Counted from the stretch's first letter, positions 34,408-43,393 are shown. The stretch: DNA of 64,000 nucleotides from Hymenobacter lapidiphilus (GCF_013377885.1 NZ_JABKAU010000010.1:1-64000); one strand, 5' to 3'. Program-made: numbers and translations. Notes: generated by a model from the letters alone, not told the origin.

Positions 34408-36879
34408 TTGAAAAAAGTACTAACCACCGGACTAACCCTGTTGGGGCTATCGTCTGGCGTGGCCTGGGCCCAGGGGCCCGTGGCCGGCACCATTACCGAT
34501 GCCCGTAGCGGCCAGCCGCTGCCGGGCGCCACCGTACTGCTCGACGGCACACCCAGCGGCACCACCGATGCAGCCGGCGCTTTCAGCCTGGCCGTCGTGC
34601 CGGCCGGCCGGCACGAGCTGCGCATCACGTTTGTGGGCTACGAAACCTTTGTGCAGGCCCTGCAAGGGCAGGCCGAGGCCCAGCGCGTAGCGGCCCGGCT
34701 GCAGCCCGGCGGGGTGCTCACCGGCGATGCGCTCGTAACGGCCCAGCGCGCCTCCGACCGCACCGCCACGGCCTACACCAACCTGGGCAAGCAGGATATT
34801 GCCAAGCGTAACTTCGGCCAGGATCTGCCCTATCTGCTCGATCAGACGCCTTCGGTGGTGGTTACGTCGGATGCCGGGGCGGGCGTGGGCTACACCGATA
34901 TCCGCATCCGGGGCACGAGCAACACGGGCATCAACATGACCATCAACGGCATTCCGCTGAATGATGCGGAGTCGCACGGCTCGTTTCTGGTAAACCTGCC
35001 CGATTTATCCTCCTCCATCAGCTCCATCCAGATTCAGCGGGGCGTGGGCACGAGCCAGAATGGCGGCGCGGCTTTCGGGGCCAGCCTCAACATCTCTACC
35101 CTCGACAATCGCGCCGAGGCCTACGGTGAAACCAGCAACTCCTACGGCTCCTTCAACACCTGGAAAAACACGGCCCAGTTTGGTACCGGTTTGCTGGGAA
35201 AGCACTTCACGGTTGACGGCCGTCTCTCGCGCATCAGCACCGACGGTTACATGAACCGGGCGTCTTCCGACCTGAAATCATACTACCTGGCTGCCGGCTA
35301 CCAGGGCAAATCTACGCAGGTGAAGTTCATCACTTTCTCGGGCCGTGAGAAAACCTACCAGGCCTGGAACGGTGTGCCCGAACCCGCCATTACCGGCGAC
35401 GCGGCCCTGCTGCAGCAGTTTATTGATAACGGCGAACTGAGCCCCGCCGATGCCGACCGGCTGCGCCGTGAGGGCCGCCGTTATAGCTCGTACACCTACG
35501 ACAACCAGACCGATAACTACCAGCAGAACCACTACCAGCTGCACCTCTCACAGGGTTTTGGCGAGGATTGGAGCCTGGGCGCAGCTCTGCACCTGACCCG
35601 CGGCCTGGGTTACTACGAAAGCTTCCGCGCCAACCGCAAGCTGGCCAACTACCAGCTGCCCGATGTAACGCTCGGCGACACCACCATTAAGCGTACCGAC
35701 CTGATCGACCGCAAGTACCTCGACAACTACTTCTACGGAGGCACTTTCGCGCTCAATTACCAACCCAAGGCCAATGACCGGCTACAGGCGACGGTAGGCG
35801 GGGCCTGGAACCGCTTCATCAACGACCACTACGGCGAAATTATCTGGGCCCGGTATGCTTCCACGGGCAGCATCCGCCAGCGCTACTATTTCAACGACGC
35901 CACCAAAACCGACTATAACGCCTACGCCCGCGCCACCTGGCAGCTGCTGCCCAAACTCGGGGTGTACGCCGATGTACAGGTGCGCCACATCGACTACGCC
36001 ATTGACGGGCTCGAAGACGACCAGAACGACGTGCGCACCCGTGCCCGCTACACCTTCGTCAACCCCAAGGCTGGCGCCACGTTTGCGGTGGCCGAAGGCC
36101 AGCAGCTTTACGCCAGCTTCGCGGTGGGCCAGCGCGAGCCGGTGCGCTCCGATTTCACCGACCGCCCCGCCGGCGACGCGGGCGCCCAGGCCGAGCGTCT
36201 GCACGACTTCGAGGGCGGCTACCGCTTCACCCAGCCCAATACCGACCTGCTGGGACCGAATACGTCGTTGCGCTTCGAGGCCAACTACTTCTACATGAAC
36301 TACCGCAACCAACTGGTGTCGATTGGGCAGCTCAATGATGTGGGCACGCCGTTGCGTACCAACGTAACGCGCAGCTACCGGCGTGGCCTGGAGCTGACGG
36401 GCTTCGTGTCGGCCAACGACAAAATCAGCCTCAGCAGCACGATTACGCTGAGCCAGAACCGCATCCGGAACTATCAGGAAGCCACCACCGACAGCACTTT
36501 TGTTCTGCGTACCAGCACTATTTCCTACTCGCCCTCGGTTGTGTCGGCGCACACGCTGGAGGTGCAGCCGCTACGGGGTTTGCGGGCGGCATTGCTCTAC
36601 AAAACCGTTAGCCGCCAATACCTCGATAATTCCACGAGCGAAGACCGCCGCATCAGCCCCTATCAGGTGCTTGATTTCCGGCTGCGTTACACTATCCGGC
36701 CCGTGTTTATCAAGGAAATCGAGCTGGGCCTGCTGGTAAACAACGTGCTCAACCGCCGTTATGTGGCCAACGGCTACACCTACGGCTACCCCGGCACCGA
36801 CGGCCGCCAGCAAACTTTCAACTGGTACTTCCCGCAGGCCACCCGCAACTTCCTGGTATCAGTAGGGGCTAAATTCTAA
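34408..36879 (+). CDS. TonB-dependent receptor, probable thiamine (or precursor) uptake
   Basis: 823 residues beginning at a TTG at 34408 (LKKVLTTGLTLLGLSSGVAW, signal peptide ending WAQ). A carboxypeptidase-like regulatory domain (about 25-105; ITDARSGQPLPGATVLLDG) precedes the plug (ASDRTATAYTNLGKQDIAKR, ...IRIRGTSNTGINMTINGIP) and a 22-strand barrel ending in TRNFLVSVGAKF. The gene is preceded by a TPP riboswitch, so it is likely to import thiamine or a thiamine precursor across the outer membrane, as inferred for similar receptors in Bacteroides. No thi biosynthesis gene is adjacent. Confidence 0.92.
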   Translation: MKKVLTTGLTLLGLSSGVAWAQGPVAGTITDARSGQPLPGATVLLDGTPSGTTDAAGAFSLAVVPAGRHELRITFVGYETFVQALQGQAEAQRVAARLQPGGVLTGDALVTAQRASDRTATAYTNLGKQDIAKRNFGQDLPYLLDQTPSVVVTSDAGAGVGYTDIRIRGTSNTGINMTINGIPLNDAESHGSFLVNLPDLSSSISSIQIQRGVGTSQNGGAAFGASLNISTLDNRAEAYGETSNSYGSFNTWKNTAQFGTGLLGKHFTVDGRLSRISTDGYMNRASSDLKSYYLAAGYQGKSTQVKFITFSGREKTYQAWNGVPEPAITGDAALLQQFIDNGELSPADADRLRREGRRYSSYTYDNQTDNYQQNHYQLHLSQGFGEDWSLGAALHLTRGLGYYESFRANRKLANYQLPDVTLGDTTIKRTDLIDRKYLDNYFYGGTFALNYQPKANDRLQATVGGAWNRFINDHYGEIIWARYASTGSIRQRYYFNDATKTDYNAYARATWQLLPKLGVYADVQVRHIDYAIDGLEDDQNDVRTRARYTFVNPKAGATFAVAEGQQLYASFAVGQREPVRSDFTDRPAGDAGAQAERLHDFEGGYRFTQPNTDLLGPNTSLRFEANYFYMNYRNQLVSIGQLNDVGTPLRTNVTRSYRRGLELTGFVSANDKISLSSTITLSQNRIRNYQEATTDSTFVLRTSTISYSPSVVSAHTLEVQPLRGLRAALLYKTVSRQYLDNSTSEDRRISPYQVLDFRLRYTIRPVFIKEIELGLLVNNVLNRRYVANGYTYGYPGTDGRQQTFNWYFPQATRNFLVSVGAKF

Positions 36880-36884
36880 ATCAT

Positions 36885-36961
36885 AGATGTTACAGACGGG
36901 GCCGATGCCGCAGATTCGTTGTCAGAACGAATCTGCGGCATCGGCCCCGTCTGTAACATCT
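36885..36961. repeat. Perfect 36-bp inverted repeat between convergent genes
   Basis: Arms AGATGTTACAGACGGGGCCG... at 36885-36920 and 36926-36961 are fully complementary around a 5-nt loop. It has no family A or B core and no T-run. It begins six bases past the receptor stop codon and ends five bases before that of the APC gene, so it may stop both transcripts. Confidence 0.92.
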
Positions 36962-36965
36962 GTGA

Positions 36966-38705
36966 TCAAATGATCAGGCGCACCCCGCCCAGCTCGGAAA
37001 TCTGGTAGGGAAACCGGTCGCCGGGGGAGCCGATGAACATGAAGTTTTTAGGCACGTTCCACTCGCGGGAGAGGCGGTCGATGAGCTCGGGGCCGAAGTG
37101 GCCGGGCATGGCTACGAAATCGACTCGGATTTCCTCGTAGGCCCGGTCGAGCACCTCAATATCGTTTACCAGATCCTGGGAGTATGATTCGCCGTCGCGA
37201 AGCAGCGTTACGATTTTGAGGCGGTTGGTAAACTCGTTTTCCACCACGTAGGCCATCACCTTGTTAAGGTTCGACACGTTGTCGCCCTTGGTGAAAAACA
37301 CGAATTCCTGCTGATGCAGCTCGCGGGTGGCTTTTTGCACCTGCAGGCGGCTGAAGCGCGACATGCCCGGGTATTTATGGCCAAACGAGGTGACGGCGGC
37401 TAGAATCAGTTCCAAGATAGAGGCCCGGTTGAGCATAATGTAGACCACGGCCATCGAGGGCAGGAAGTACTGCAAAAACACGATGAGGTAGTCGGGGTGC
37501 AGCGTGATGTTGCCGTAGAGCGCTACCATAATGCTGATAAGCGCCACTGTAACCGTTAGAATGCCGGCGTACACCGGTCGGGGGAGGTTGGGGCGCTTGC
37601 TTTTGAGCAGGAAGTTGCCAAGCGCAAAAAAGGCCATTACCGACAGAAACGAGATGGTGTATACGCCTGAGAGCGGGCCCAGCTCGCCGTTGGTGATAAA
37701 CAGCACCGACATGCACAGCAGGAAAAAGGTGATAAGAATCACGTAGTTGCTCTGGCGCTTGTTTTCCTTGAGGAAGAACTGGGGCAGAATGCGGTCTAGA
37801 GCCATGCGCTTCATCAGGCCGCTCACGCCCACAAAGCTCGTGAGTACAGCTCCGCTGAGTACGGCCACGGCATCAATAGAGATGAGTATCCCCAGCCAGC
37901 GGCCGCCGGTGGTGGTGCCCAGGTACGAGAGCAGGGTTTCGGTGTGTTCGCCCACCGTAGCCAGCGGCAGGACCGCAATGGCCAGAAAAGCAATGGCCGG
38001 GTTGAAGAAGCTCACGACTACCCACATGTTGCGCAACGTCTTCGAAAACACCCCAGGGCCTTGCTCCTCTACAAAATTGGCCGAGCTTTCGAAGCCCGAA
38101 ATACCCAGCATGGCTGCGCTGAAACCGAAAAACAGGGCCGTAGTAATACTGCCGCCCGGTACCGGGGCCGAGAAGTTGAGCGATAAGGTGCTCAAATCGT
38201 GGGTTAGTAGAAACCAGATGGCCGCGCCCACCAGCAGCGTAAGCGAAACCAGGTGAGTAATGAAAATGGCCACAGCCACTTTCGCCGACTCGGACATACC
38301 CAGAATGGTAAGCGCCAGAAACAGTCCCAGCAGCCCCAGTGTGGACCCGATGATGGGGAGCCCTTCCCAGAGCGTGTGCAGGTAGTGCATGGCCTCGGAG
38401 GCCGAAATCACGGCCGTGGCCATGTACGACAGGATGGTGAGGCAGGCGGCCAGGGCGGCGTTGCGCTTGCTGGTGGTGTTAAGCAGTACGTTGTAGGCCC
38501 CGCCATTGAGGGGTAGCGCACCCACCACTTCGCCGTAAATTTTGCGGAACAGAAACAGCACCGCCGCTACAATCAGCAGGGCCACGAAGGCGTACTGGCC
38601 GGCGTAGGCAATGGCCAGAGCCGAAACGTAGAGGCAGGACGAAGAAATGTCGTTGCCGCAAATGGCGGTTGCTTCCAGTTCGGTTAGCTTTTTTTCGTGG
38701 CTCAT
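36966..38705 (-). CDS. APC-superfamily transporter with cytosolic C-terminal domain
   Basis: 579 residues from the ATG at 38705 (MSHEKKLTELEATAICGNDI). About twelve helices form an APC fold, with ICGNDISSSCLYVSALAIAY at TM1 and PLNGGAYNVLLNTTSKRNAA at the second gate. A soluble C-terminal domain (about 450-579; ELHQQEFVFFTKGDNVSNL) follows. Annotation pipelines would call this an amino acid permease, but the layout, the SSSCLY/GGAY motifs and the adjacent KtrA/KtrB genes are also those of KimA-type K+ importers. Substrate is therefore open. Its own -7 box lies about 148 bp upstream. Confidence 0.85.
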   Translation of the reverse strand: MSHEKKLTELEATAICGNDISSSCLYVSALAIAYAGQYAFVALLIVAAVLFLFRKIYGEVVGALPLNGGAYNVLLNTTSKRNAALAACLTILSYMATAVISASEAMHYLHTLWEGLPIIGSTLGLLGLFLALTILGMSESAKVAVAIFITHLVSLTLLVGAAIWFLLTHDLSTLSLNFSAPVPGGSITTALFFGFSAAMLGISGFESSANFVEEQGPGVFSKTLRNMWVVVSFFNPAIAFLAIAVLPLATVGEHTETLLSYLGTTTGGRWLGILISIDAVAVLSGAVLTSFVGVSGLMKRMALDRILPQFFLKENKRQSNYVILITFFLLCMSVLFITNGELGPLSGVYTISFLSVMAFFALGNFLLKSKRPNLPRPVYAGILTVTVALISIMVALYGNITLHPDYLIVFLQYFLPSMAVVYIMLNRASILELILAAVTSFGHKYPGMSRFSRLQVQKATRELHQQEFVFFTKGDNVSNLNKVMAYVVENEFTNRLKIVTLLRDGESYSQDLVNDIEVLDRAYEEIRVDFVAMPGHFGPELIDRLSREWNVPKNFMFIGSPGDRFPYQISELGGVRLII

Positions 38706-38852
38706 AAAAGGGGGTAGGCGTAAGCTGAGGGAGTGGCAAACCGCGGGTGGCCGGGCAGAACCTGATTGCGGGGTTGAGGAATCCTGCTGCGGTGGCAGGC
38801 TGCCCTTGTACTCGTATGCCCGGGTTGTCGTTTTAAAACTGGCGCTGGGGCT

Positions 38853-38860
38853 CAAATTTA
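38853..38860 (-). promoter_or_regulatory. -7 box of the APC transporter gene
   Basis: TAAATTTG on the minus strand. It implies a leader of about 140 nt between 38706 and 38847; no known riboswitch pattern is recognisable there. Confidence 0.5.
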
Positions 38861-38891
38861 GCGGCCCGATGCGCTCCGCAGTGTCGGGTAC

Positions 38892-39572
38892 TTACTGCAG
38901 TACTTTCCGGATGTCGTCCATCTTACCGAAAAGTACCATAATGTCGTCGACCAAAAAAACGGTGTCGGCGGCTACTACGCCAATGGCGGACGGCTTGGTT
39001 TGCGAGCGGCCGAACATGTTGGTGGCTTGCTTCTGCCGGATGATGGTGAGCACGTTGATGTTGTACTTCTGCCGAAAGTTGGCCTCCTGGATGGTGTGGC
39101 CCACGTAGCGGGCGGGCACCGTGGCCTGAATGATGTTGTAGTCCTCGGTCAGGTCCAGCGAGTCGAGAATACCTTTCATGTCGAGGCTTTTGGCCAGACG
39201 CTCGGCAAACTCGGTTTCCGGGCTCACAATCCGGTCAACGCCAATGGCCTCCAGCACCGTTTGGTGCAGGGGTGAAATAGCGCGCCCGATGATTTTTTTG
39301 ACGCCCAGCTGCTTGAAGTTGGCCACGGCCATTACGGAGGCGCCAAAATCTTCCCCAATGCCTACCAGCACCATGTCGGTGTCTTTGAGCGGGAGCGTGG
39401 CCAGGGCCCGCTGGTCTTTGGCATCGAGGCACACGGTATGCGTAATCAGGTCTTTGAACTGGGTGACCTTGGCCATGTCGTTGTCCACCGAAATCACCTC
39501 GTGGCCCATGGCCGTGAGCTGCATCGATAAAGAAGCGCCGAAGTTGCCGAGGCCAATAATTATGTATTTCAT
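38892..39572 (-). CDS. ktrA: TrkA/KtrA-family K+ channel regulator
   Basis: 226 residues, one RCK unit. The N-terminal Rossmann fold MKYIIIGLGNFGASLSMQLT binds NAD(H) or ATP/ADP, with VISVDNDMAKVTQFKDLITH after it; the RCK_C part (IQATVPARYVGHTIQEANFR) ends the protein. It gates the partner membrane subunit encoded 38 bp upstream (trkH/ktrB), making a Ktr-type K+ (or K+/Na+) uptake system. Length is normal for KtrA rather than the two-domain TrkA. Confidence 0.9.
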   Translation of the reverse strand: MKYIIIGLGNFGASLSMQLTAMGHEVISVDNDMAKVTQFKDLITHTVCLDAKDQRALATLPLKDTDMVLVGIGEDFGASVMAVANFKQLGVKKIIGRAISPLHQTVLEAIGVDRIVSPETEFAERLAKSLDMKGILDSLDLTEDYNIIQATVPARYVGHTIQEANFRQKYNINVLTIIRQKQATNMFGRSQTKPSAIGVVAADTVFLVDDIMVLFGKMDDIRKVLQ

Positions 39573-39609
39573 GCGGTTTTGCTCAGCGAAAAGGTAAGTT
39601 CAGCAAAAG

Positions 39610-41430
39610 TTACGTGATGATGATATTTTCGGGGGGGTAGCGGTGGTTTAAGTCGTTTACCTTGCTTACCACGCCGGCAATGAGCGTAAACGTACCCACG
39701 CGGCCCAGGAACATTGTGATAATAATTACCAGCTTGCTGCCCGCTGCCAGCTCGCTGGTTACGTTCAGGCTGAGGCCGGTGGTGCTGTAGGCCGAAAACA
39801 CCTCAAACGCCACCTTTACAATCGGAATATCCGGGTTAAAATACGCAACTGAGAGCGTAGCCACCCCAATAACCAGCGCCGAGAGCATCATCACGGCAAA
39901 CGCCTGCTGCACCGACTTACTGGGCACGTGCCGCCCGAAAACATCCAGCCGCTCCTTGCCGCGGGCAATGCTGGCAATGTTGAGGAAAGCCAGGGCGAAG
40001 GTGGTGGTTTTGATGCCGCCGCCTGTGGAGCCCGGCGAGGCTCCAATCCACATCAGCAGCAGGTAAATGAGCACGATTGGGGTGCTTAGCTGCGCCATAT
40101 CCACGGTGTTGAAGCCGGCGGTGCGGGGTGTAACGCTCCCGAATAGCGCCGTTACGAGCTTACCGAATCCTGAGTGCTCGCGCAGGGTGTTATTGTACTC
40201 AAAAACGCCATACAGCACCGTGCCGCCTACCAGCAGAATGGCGGTAGTAAGCAGCACCAGCTTGGTATTTACGCTGATAATACGCGGCACGTACACGTAC
40301 CGCTCGCGGCGTACCAGCTGCCGCCAGCGGCTAAGGCTCCTTTCGCGCAGGTAGCGGTACAGGTTGAAGATGATCGGAAAGCCAATGCCGCCAACCACAA
40401 TCAGGGCGATGATAACCAGCTGAAAGGGGTAGTTGAAGCGAAAGCCGCTGTTGTACAGGCCCCCGGGCAGGGTAGAGAAACCCGCGTTGCAAAAGGCCGA
40501 TACGGAGTGGAAAACGGCCAGCCCCATCCGGTCGGACAGGTGCGGGACAGCGGCCGGGCTGATGGACGCGTAAATCAGCCCGGCCCCGATAAACTCCACC
40601 AGAAACGTGATGCCCACAATGCTGCCAATGGTGCGCATGGTGTTACCGATACTTTCCTCATTCACCAGTCCCTGCATGAAAAGCTGGTTCTGGAACGACG
40701 AGGAACGTTGGAAAAACAGCGTCAGGAAGCTCGTGAACGTCATGATACCCAGGCCACCCAGCTGAATGAGCATCAGGATAACGGTTTTGCCGAAGGTGGT
40801 GAAATACGTGGCCGGATCCACGGTAGCCAGGCCGGTAACGCACACCGCGCTGGTCGAGATGAGCAGGGCATCGAGGGGCGGAATGCCTTGTACCGTGGCG
40901 CGGGGCAGCAGCAGCAGCCCCGCCCCCAGCAGAATAAGCAGTACGAAACTGCCGATAAACAGCAGCGCCGGGTTGTAGCGCAGGCGGTAAATGGTAAGCG
41001 AGCGGCGCGAAAGCTCGATCAGGAATATATACAGCAGCACACCCAGCACCAGAAAGCCCCGATCGACGAAGCGCCCCAATACCGTACTGTGATAGAAGAA
41101 CTGTTCGGGAAAGAAGCTCAAAAAAGCCCCGCAGGCCGCCAGCAGGATAAGCCCGAACTCGACCATCACCCACCCCCTGGGCACCCCCGCCCGGTTGAGC
41201 AGGAATAACCGCAGCACCAGCACCACCACCAGAACCAGTGTGTAGCCTCCGTAGAAAACCGAAAATGCCTGCTCGGCCGCCGCTGCCTGCGCAAACCCCA
41301 GGTCGTATACAAAAATCAGTAGCCCTGCCAGGCTCAGGTAAAACAGCGTAGCATCGGCCCGGCTGAGTAGCTGGGGGCGATGCTCCTGCAGACGGTCCTG
41401 AAAACGTTTACTTAGCGTAGGAGGGAGCAT
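39610..41430 (-). CDS. ktrB: TrkH/KtrB-family K+ transporter membrane subunit
   Basis: 606 residues, longer than typical KtrB (about 450) by an N-terminal membrane extension of some 150 residues. Four pore loops carry the selectivity-filter Gly/Ser positions: STSAVCVTGLATVDPATY, SVSAFCNAGFSTLPGGLY, SVTPRTAGFNTVDMAQLS and YSTTGLSLNVTSE. SPGSTGGGIKTTTFALAFL is the conserved gating region. It is the first gene of ktrB-ktrA, probably read from a -7-like site at 41455-41462. Confidence 0.92.
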   Translation of the reverse strand: MLPPTLSKRFQDRLQEHRPQLLSRADATLFYLSLAGLLIFVYDLGFAQAAAAEQAFSVFYGGYTLVLVVVLVLRLFLLNRAGVPRGWVMVEFGLILLAACGAFLSFFPEQFFYHSTVLGRFVDRGFLVLGVLLYIFLIELSRRSLTIYRLRYNPALLFIGSFVLLILLGAGLLLLPRATVQGIPPLDALLISTSAVCVTGLATVDPATYFTTFGKTVILMLIQLGGLGIMTFTSFLTLFFQRSSSFQNQLFMQGLVNEESIGNTMRTIGSIVGITFLVEFIGAGLIYASISPAAVPHLSDRMGLAVFHSVSAFCNAGFSTLPGGLYNSGFRFNYPFQLVIIALIVVGGIGFPIIFNLYRYLRERSLSRWRQLVRRERYVYVPRIISVNTKLVLLTTAILLVGGTVLYGVFEYNNTLREHSGFGKLVTALFGSVTPRTAGFNTVDMAQLSTPIVLIYLLLMWIGASPGSTGGGIKTTTFALAFLNIASIARGKERLDVFGRHVPSKSVQQAFAVMMLSALVIGVATLSVAYFNPDIPIVKVAFEVFSAYSTTGLSLNVTSELAAGSKLVIIITMFLGRVGTFTLIAGVVSKVNDLNHRYPPENIIIT

Positions 41431-41774
41431 TGGGCGAGGGAAAGAAGCCGGTTAAAAAGGTAAGCATCTGCCTGCCGAAGCATGACATTCGCTCAAGTTC
41501 TTAGGCACTTCCTGTAATAGCTTCAAAACAAAGGTAGTGGGGCCGGCTTACGGACGCTGGCGCATCAGAAGAGCCTTTGCTGCTATGAGCAACGCGCTGG
41601 GGTCGGGTAGGCGCTACGCAGATCAGCGACAGAAAGATGAGGAATGAATTTAGGATGTGCCGGAACCCGCTTGCTGGTAGGCTGTTCTGTTAATGAATCG
41701 GGCTGAGCACACGAATAGCCGGCGCCGTCTTAAATCTTTATCTTTGAGCCACCCAACCCAATTTACCCTCTGCC
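41431..41774. other. Divergent promoter region, ktrB and acyl-CoA dehydrogenase
   Basis: 344 bp without a gene. It holds a -7-like TACCTTTT for ktrB (41455-41462, minus), a degenerate remnant of a family A hairpin arm at about 41475-41525 (GAAGCATGAC and CTTCCTGTAATAGCTTC) and the -7 box of the dehydrogenase gene. Confidence 0.6.
41739..41746 (+). promoter_or_regulatory. -7 box of the acyl-CoA dehydrogenase gene
   Basis: TATCTTTG, 28 bp before the ATG, a strong match to the consensus. Confidence 0.65.
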
Positions 41775-43010
41775 ATGTCTTCCGAAGCTGACGTTCTCTC
41801 GCCCCAGGCAAAAGCCCACACTGCCCAGCGCGGCTCTACCAACGCCGCCGGTTTCACCGATTATTTCGACCTCGACGGCCTGCTGACTGAGGAGCACAAG
41901 CTCATTCGGCAGAGCATCCGCGACTTCGTAAAAAAGGAAATTAGCCCCAACATCGAGCAATGGGCCCAGCAGGCACACTTCCCGAGCGAAATCGTGCGCA
42001 AGTTTGGTGATGTCGGCGCGTTCGGCCCCACCATCCCGACCGAGTACGGCGGCGGCGGCCTCGATTACATCAGCTACGGCCTGATTATGCAGGAAATTGA
42101 GCGCGGCGACTCCGGTATGCGTTCCACGGCCTCGGTGCAGGGCTCACTAGTAATGTTCCCGATTTACGCCTACGGCTCGGAGGAGCAGCGCAAGAAATTC
42201 CTGCCCAAGCTGGCCAGCGGCGAGTGGCTCGGCTGTTTCGGCCTCACCGAGCCTGACCACGGCTCGAACCCCGGCGGCATGACCACGAACATCAAGGACA
42301 TGGGCGACTATTACTTGCTGAACGGTGCCAAGCTCTGGATTTCCAACTCGCCCGAGTGTCAGGTGGCCGTGGTGTGGGCCAAAAACGAGGAAGGCCGCAT
42401 CAAAGGCCTTATCGTGGAGCGCGGCATGGAAGGCTTCACGACCCCCGAAATCCACAACAAATGGAGCCTGCGCGCCAGCACCACCGGCGAGCTGGTGTTC
42501 GACAACGTGAAGGTGCCCAAGGAAAACCTGCTGCCCGGCATCGACGGACTCAAAGGTCCCCTCAGCTGCCTCGACTCCGCCCGCTTCGGCATTGCCTGGG
42601 GCGCTATCGGCGTGGCCATTGATTGTTACGAGTCGGCGCTGAAGTACAGCTTGGAGCGTGAGCAGTTCGGTAAGCCGATTGCCGGCTTTCAACTCCAGCA
42701 GAAGAAGCTGGCCGAAATGATTACCGAAATTACCAAGGCCCAGCTGCTGGTGTGGCGTTTGGGCGTGCTCAAAAACGAAGGCAAAGCCACCAGCGCCCAG
42801 ATTTCGATGGCTAAGCGCAACTCGGTCGAAATTGCCCTGCACATTGCCCGCGAAGCCCGCCAGATTCACGGCGGCATGGGCATTACCGGCGAGTATCCCA
42901 TCATGCGCCACATGATGAACCTCGAATCGGTGCTCACCTACGAAGGCACCCACGACATCCACCTGCTCATCACCGGCGCCGATATCACCGGTATCCAGGC
43001 GTTCAAGTAA
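41775..43010 (+). CDS. Acyl-CoA dehydrogenase, glutaryl-CoA dehydrogenase type
   Basis: 411 residues. FAD-dependent acyl-CoA dehydrogenase with ERGDSGMRSTASVQGSLVM, GLTEPDHGSNPGGM and WISNSPECQVAVVWAK in the substrate and FAD regions, IAWGAIGVAIDCYESALKYS, and the catalytic Glu in NLESVLTYEGTHDIHLL. The pattern and C-terminal GIQAFK are those of glutaryl-CoA dehydrogenase (GcdH), which converts glutaryl-CoA to crotonyl-CoA in lysine/tryptophan breakdown. The final seven codons are repeated at 43373-43393, 362 bp downstream. Confidence 0.9.
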   Translation: MSSEADVLSPQAKAHTAQRGSTNAAGFTDYFDLDGLLTEEHKLIRQSIRDFVKKEISPNIEQWAQQAHFPSEIVRKFGDVGAFGPTIPTEYGGGGLDYISYGLIMQEIERGDSGMRSTASVQGSLVMFPIYAYGSEEQRKKFLPKLASGEWLGCFGLTEPDHGSNPGGMTTNIKDMGDYYLLNGAKLWISNSPECQVAVVWAKNEEGRIKGLIVERGMEGFTTPEIHNKWSLRASTTGELVFDNVKVPKENLLPGIDGLKGPLSCLDSARFGIAWGAIGVAIDCYESALKYSLEREQFGKPIAGFQLQQKKLAEMITEITKAQLLVWRLGVLKNEGKATSAQISMAKRNSVEIALHIAREARQIHGGMGITGEYPIMRHMMNLESVLTYEGTHDIHLLITGADITGIQAFK

Positions 43011-43393
43011 GCGCAGAATTATAGCATCTCAAACAGCCGTCTTATCGTTCTTGGTTTATGGTTGTGTTGCCTTTTATTGTTATGCTGCTTTGCTATCCTT
43101 TGGGCTGGCGAGGTACCATAATCTGGATAGGTATGTGGGTGTCTTTATTTACTGTTGCTGAGGCTCTTAATGCAAATTCCCTGCTTAATGGTGGAGTTCC
43201 AATATGCATTGTTGCTTGGATTGTACTTTTATTCGCCCCGAAGCACTATCGTAACTGGTTGCCCAGGTCAAGTGAGGCCAAATGAGACTATTAAGGCACG
43301 GAGCGGATAGTGTCTTGTGATTTCAGCTGGTACTACAGTGTTTTTCTTTCCACTATGAAGGCGGATAGTAAGGGCATTCAGGCGTTCAAATAA
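42990..43393 (+). repeat. Direct repeat of the acyl-CoA dehydrogenase 3' end flanking a low-GC insert
   Basis: GGTATCCAGGCGTTCAAGTAA (split here as GGTATCCAGGCG at 42990-43001 and TTCAAGTAA to 43010) is the last seven codons of the gene. GGCATTCAGGCG and TTCAAATAA at 43373-43393 encode the same GIQAFK-stop with three base changes. The 362 bp between are visibly AT-richer than either side and hold one small gene. Confidence 0.8.
43058..43285 (+). CDS. Small hydrophobic orphan protein, 75 aa
   Basis: Three hydrophobic stretches (VVLPFIVMLLCYPLGW, IIWIGMWVSLFTVAEAL, ICIVAWIVLLFAPK) suggest an inner membrane protein. Its base and codon use (many A/T third positions) is unlike the neighbours, and it sits inside the duplicated-end insert. 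No recognised family. It could be a recently arrived small gene or cargo of a decayed element. Confidence 0.45.
   Translation: MVVLPFIVMLLCYPLGWRGTIIWIGMWVSLFTVAEALNANSLLNGGVPICIVAWIVLLFAPKHYRNWLPRSSEAK

Noticed and set aside
38706..38852. Considered a c-di-AMP (ydaO) riboswitch in the APC leader
   Set aside because: The leader is too short and the conserved ydaO sequence blocks are not visible.
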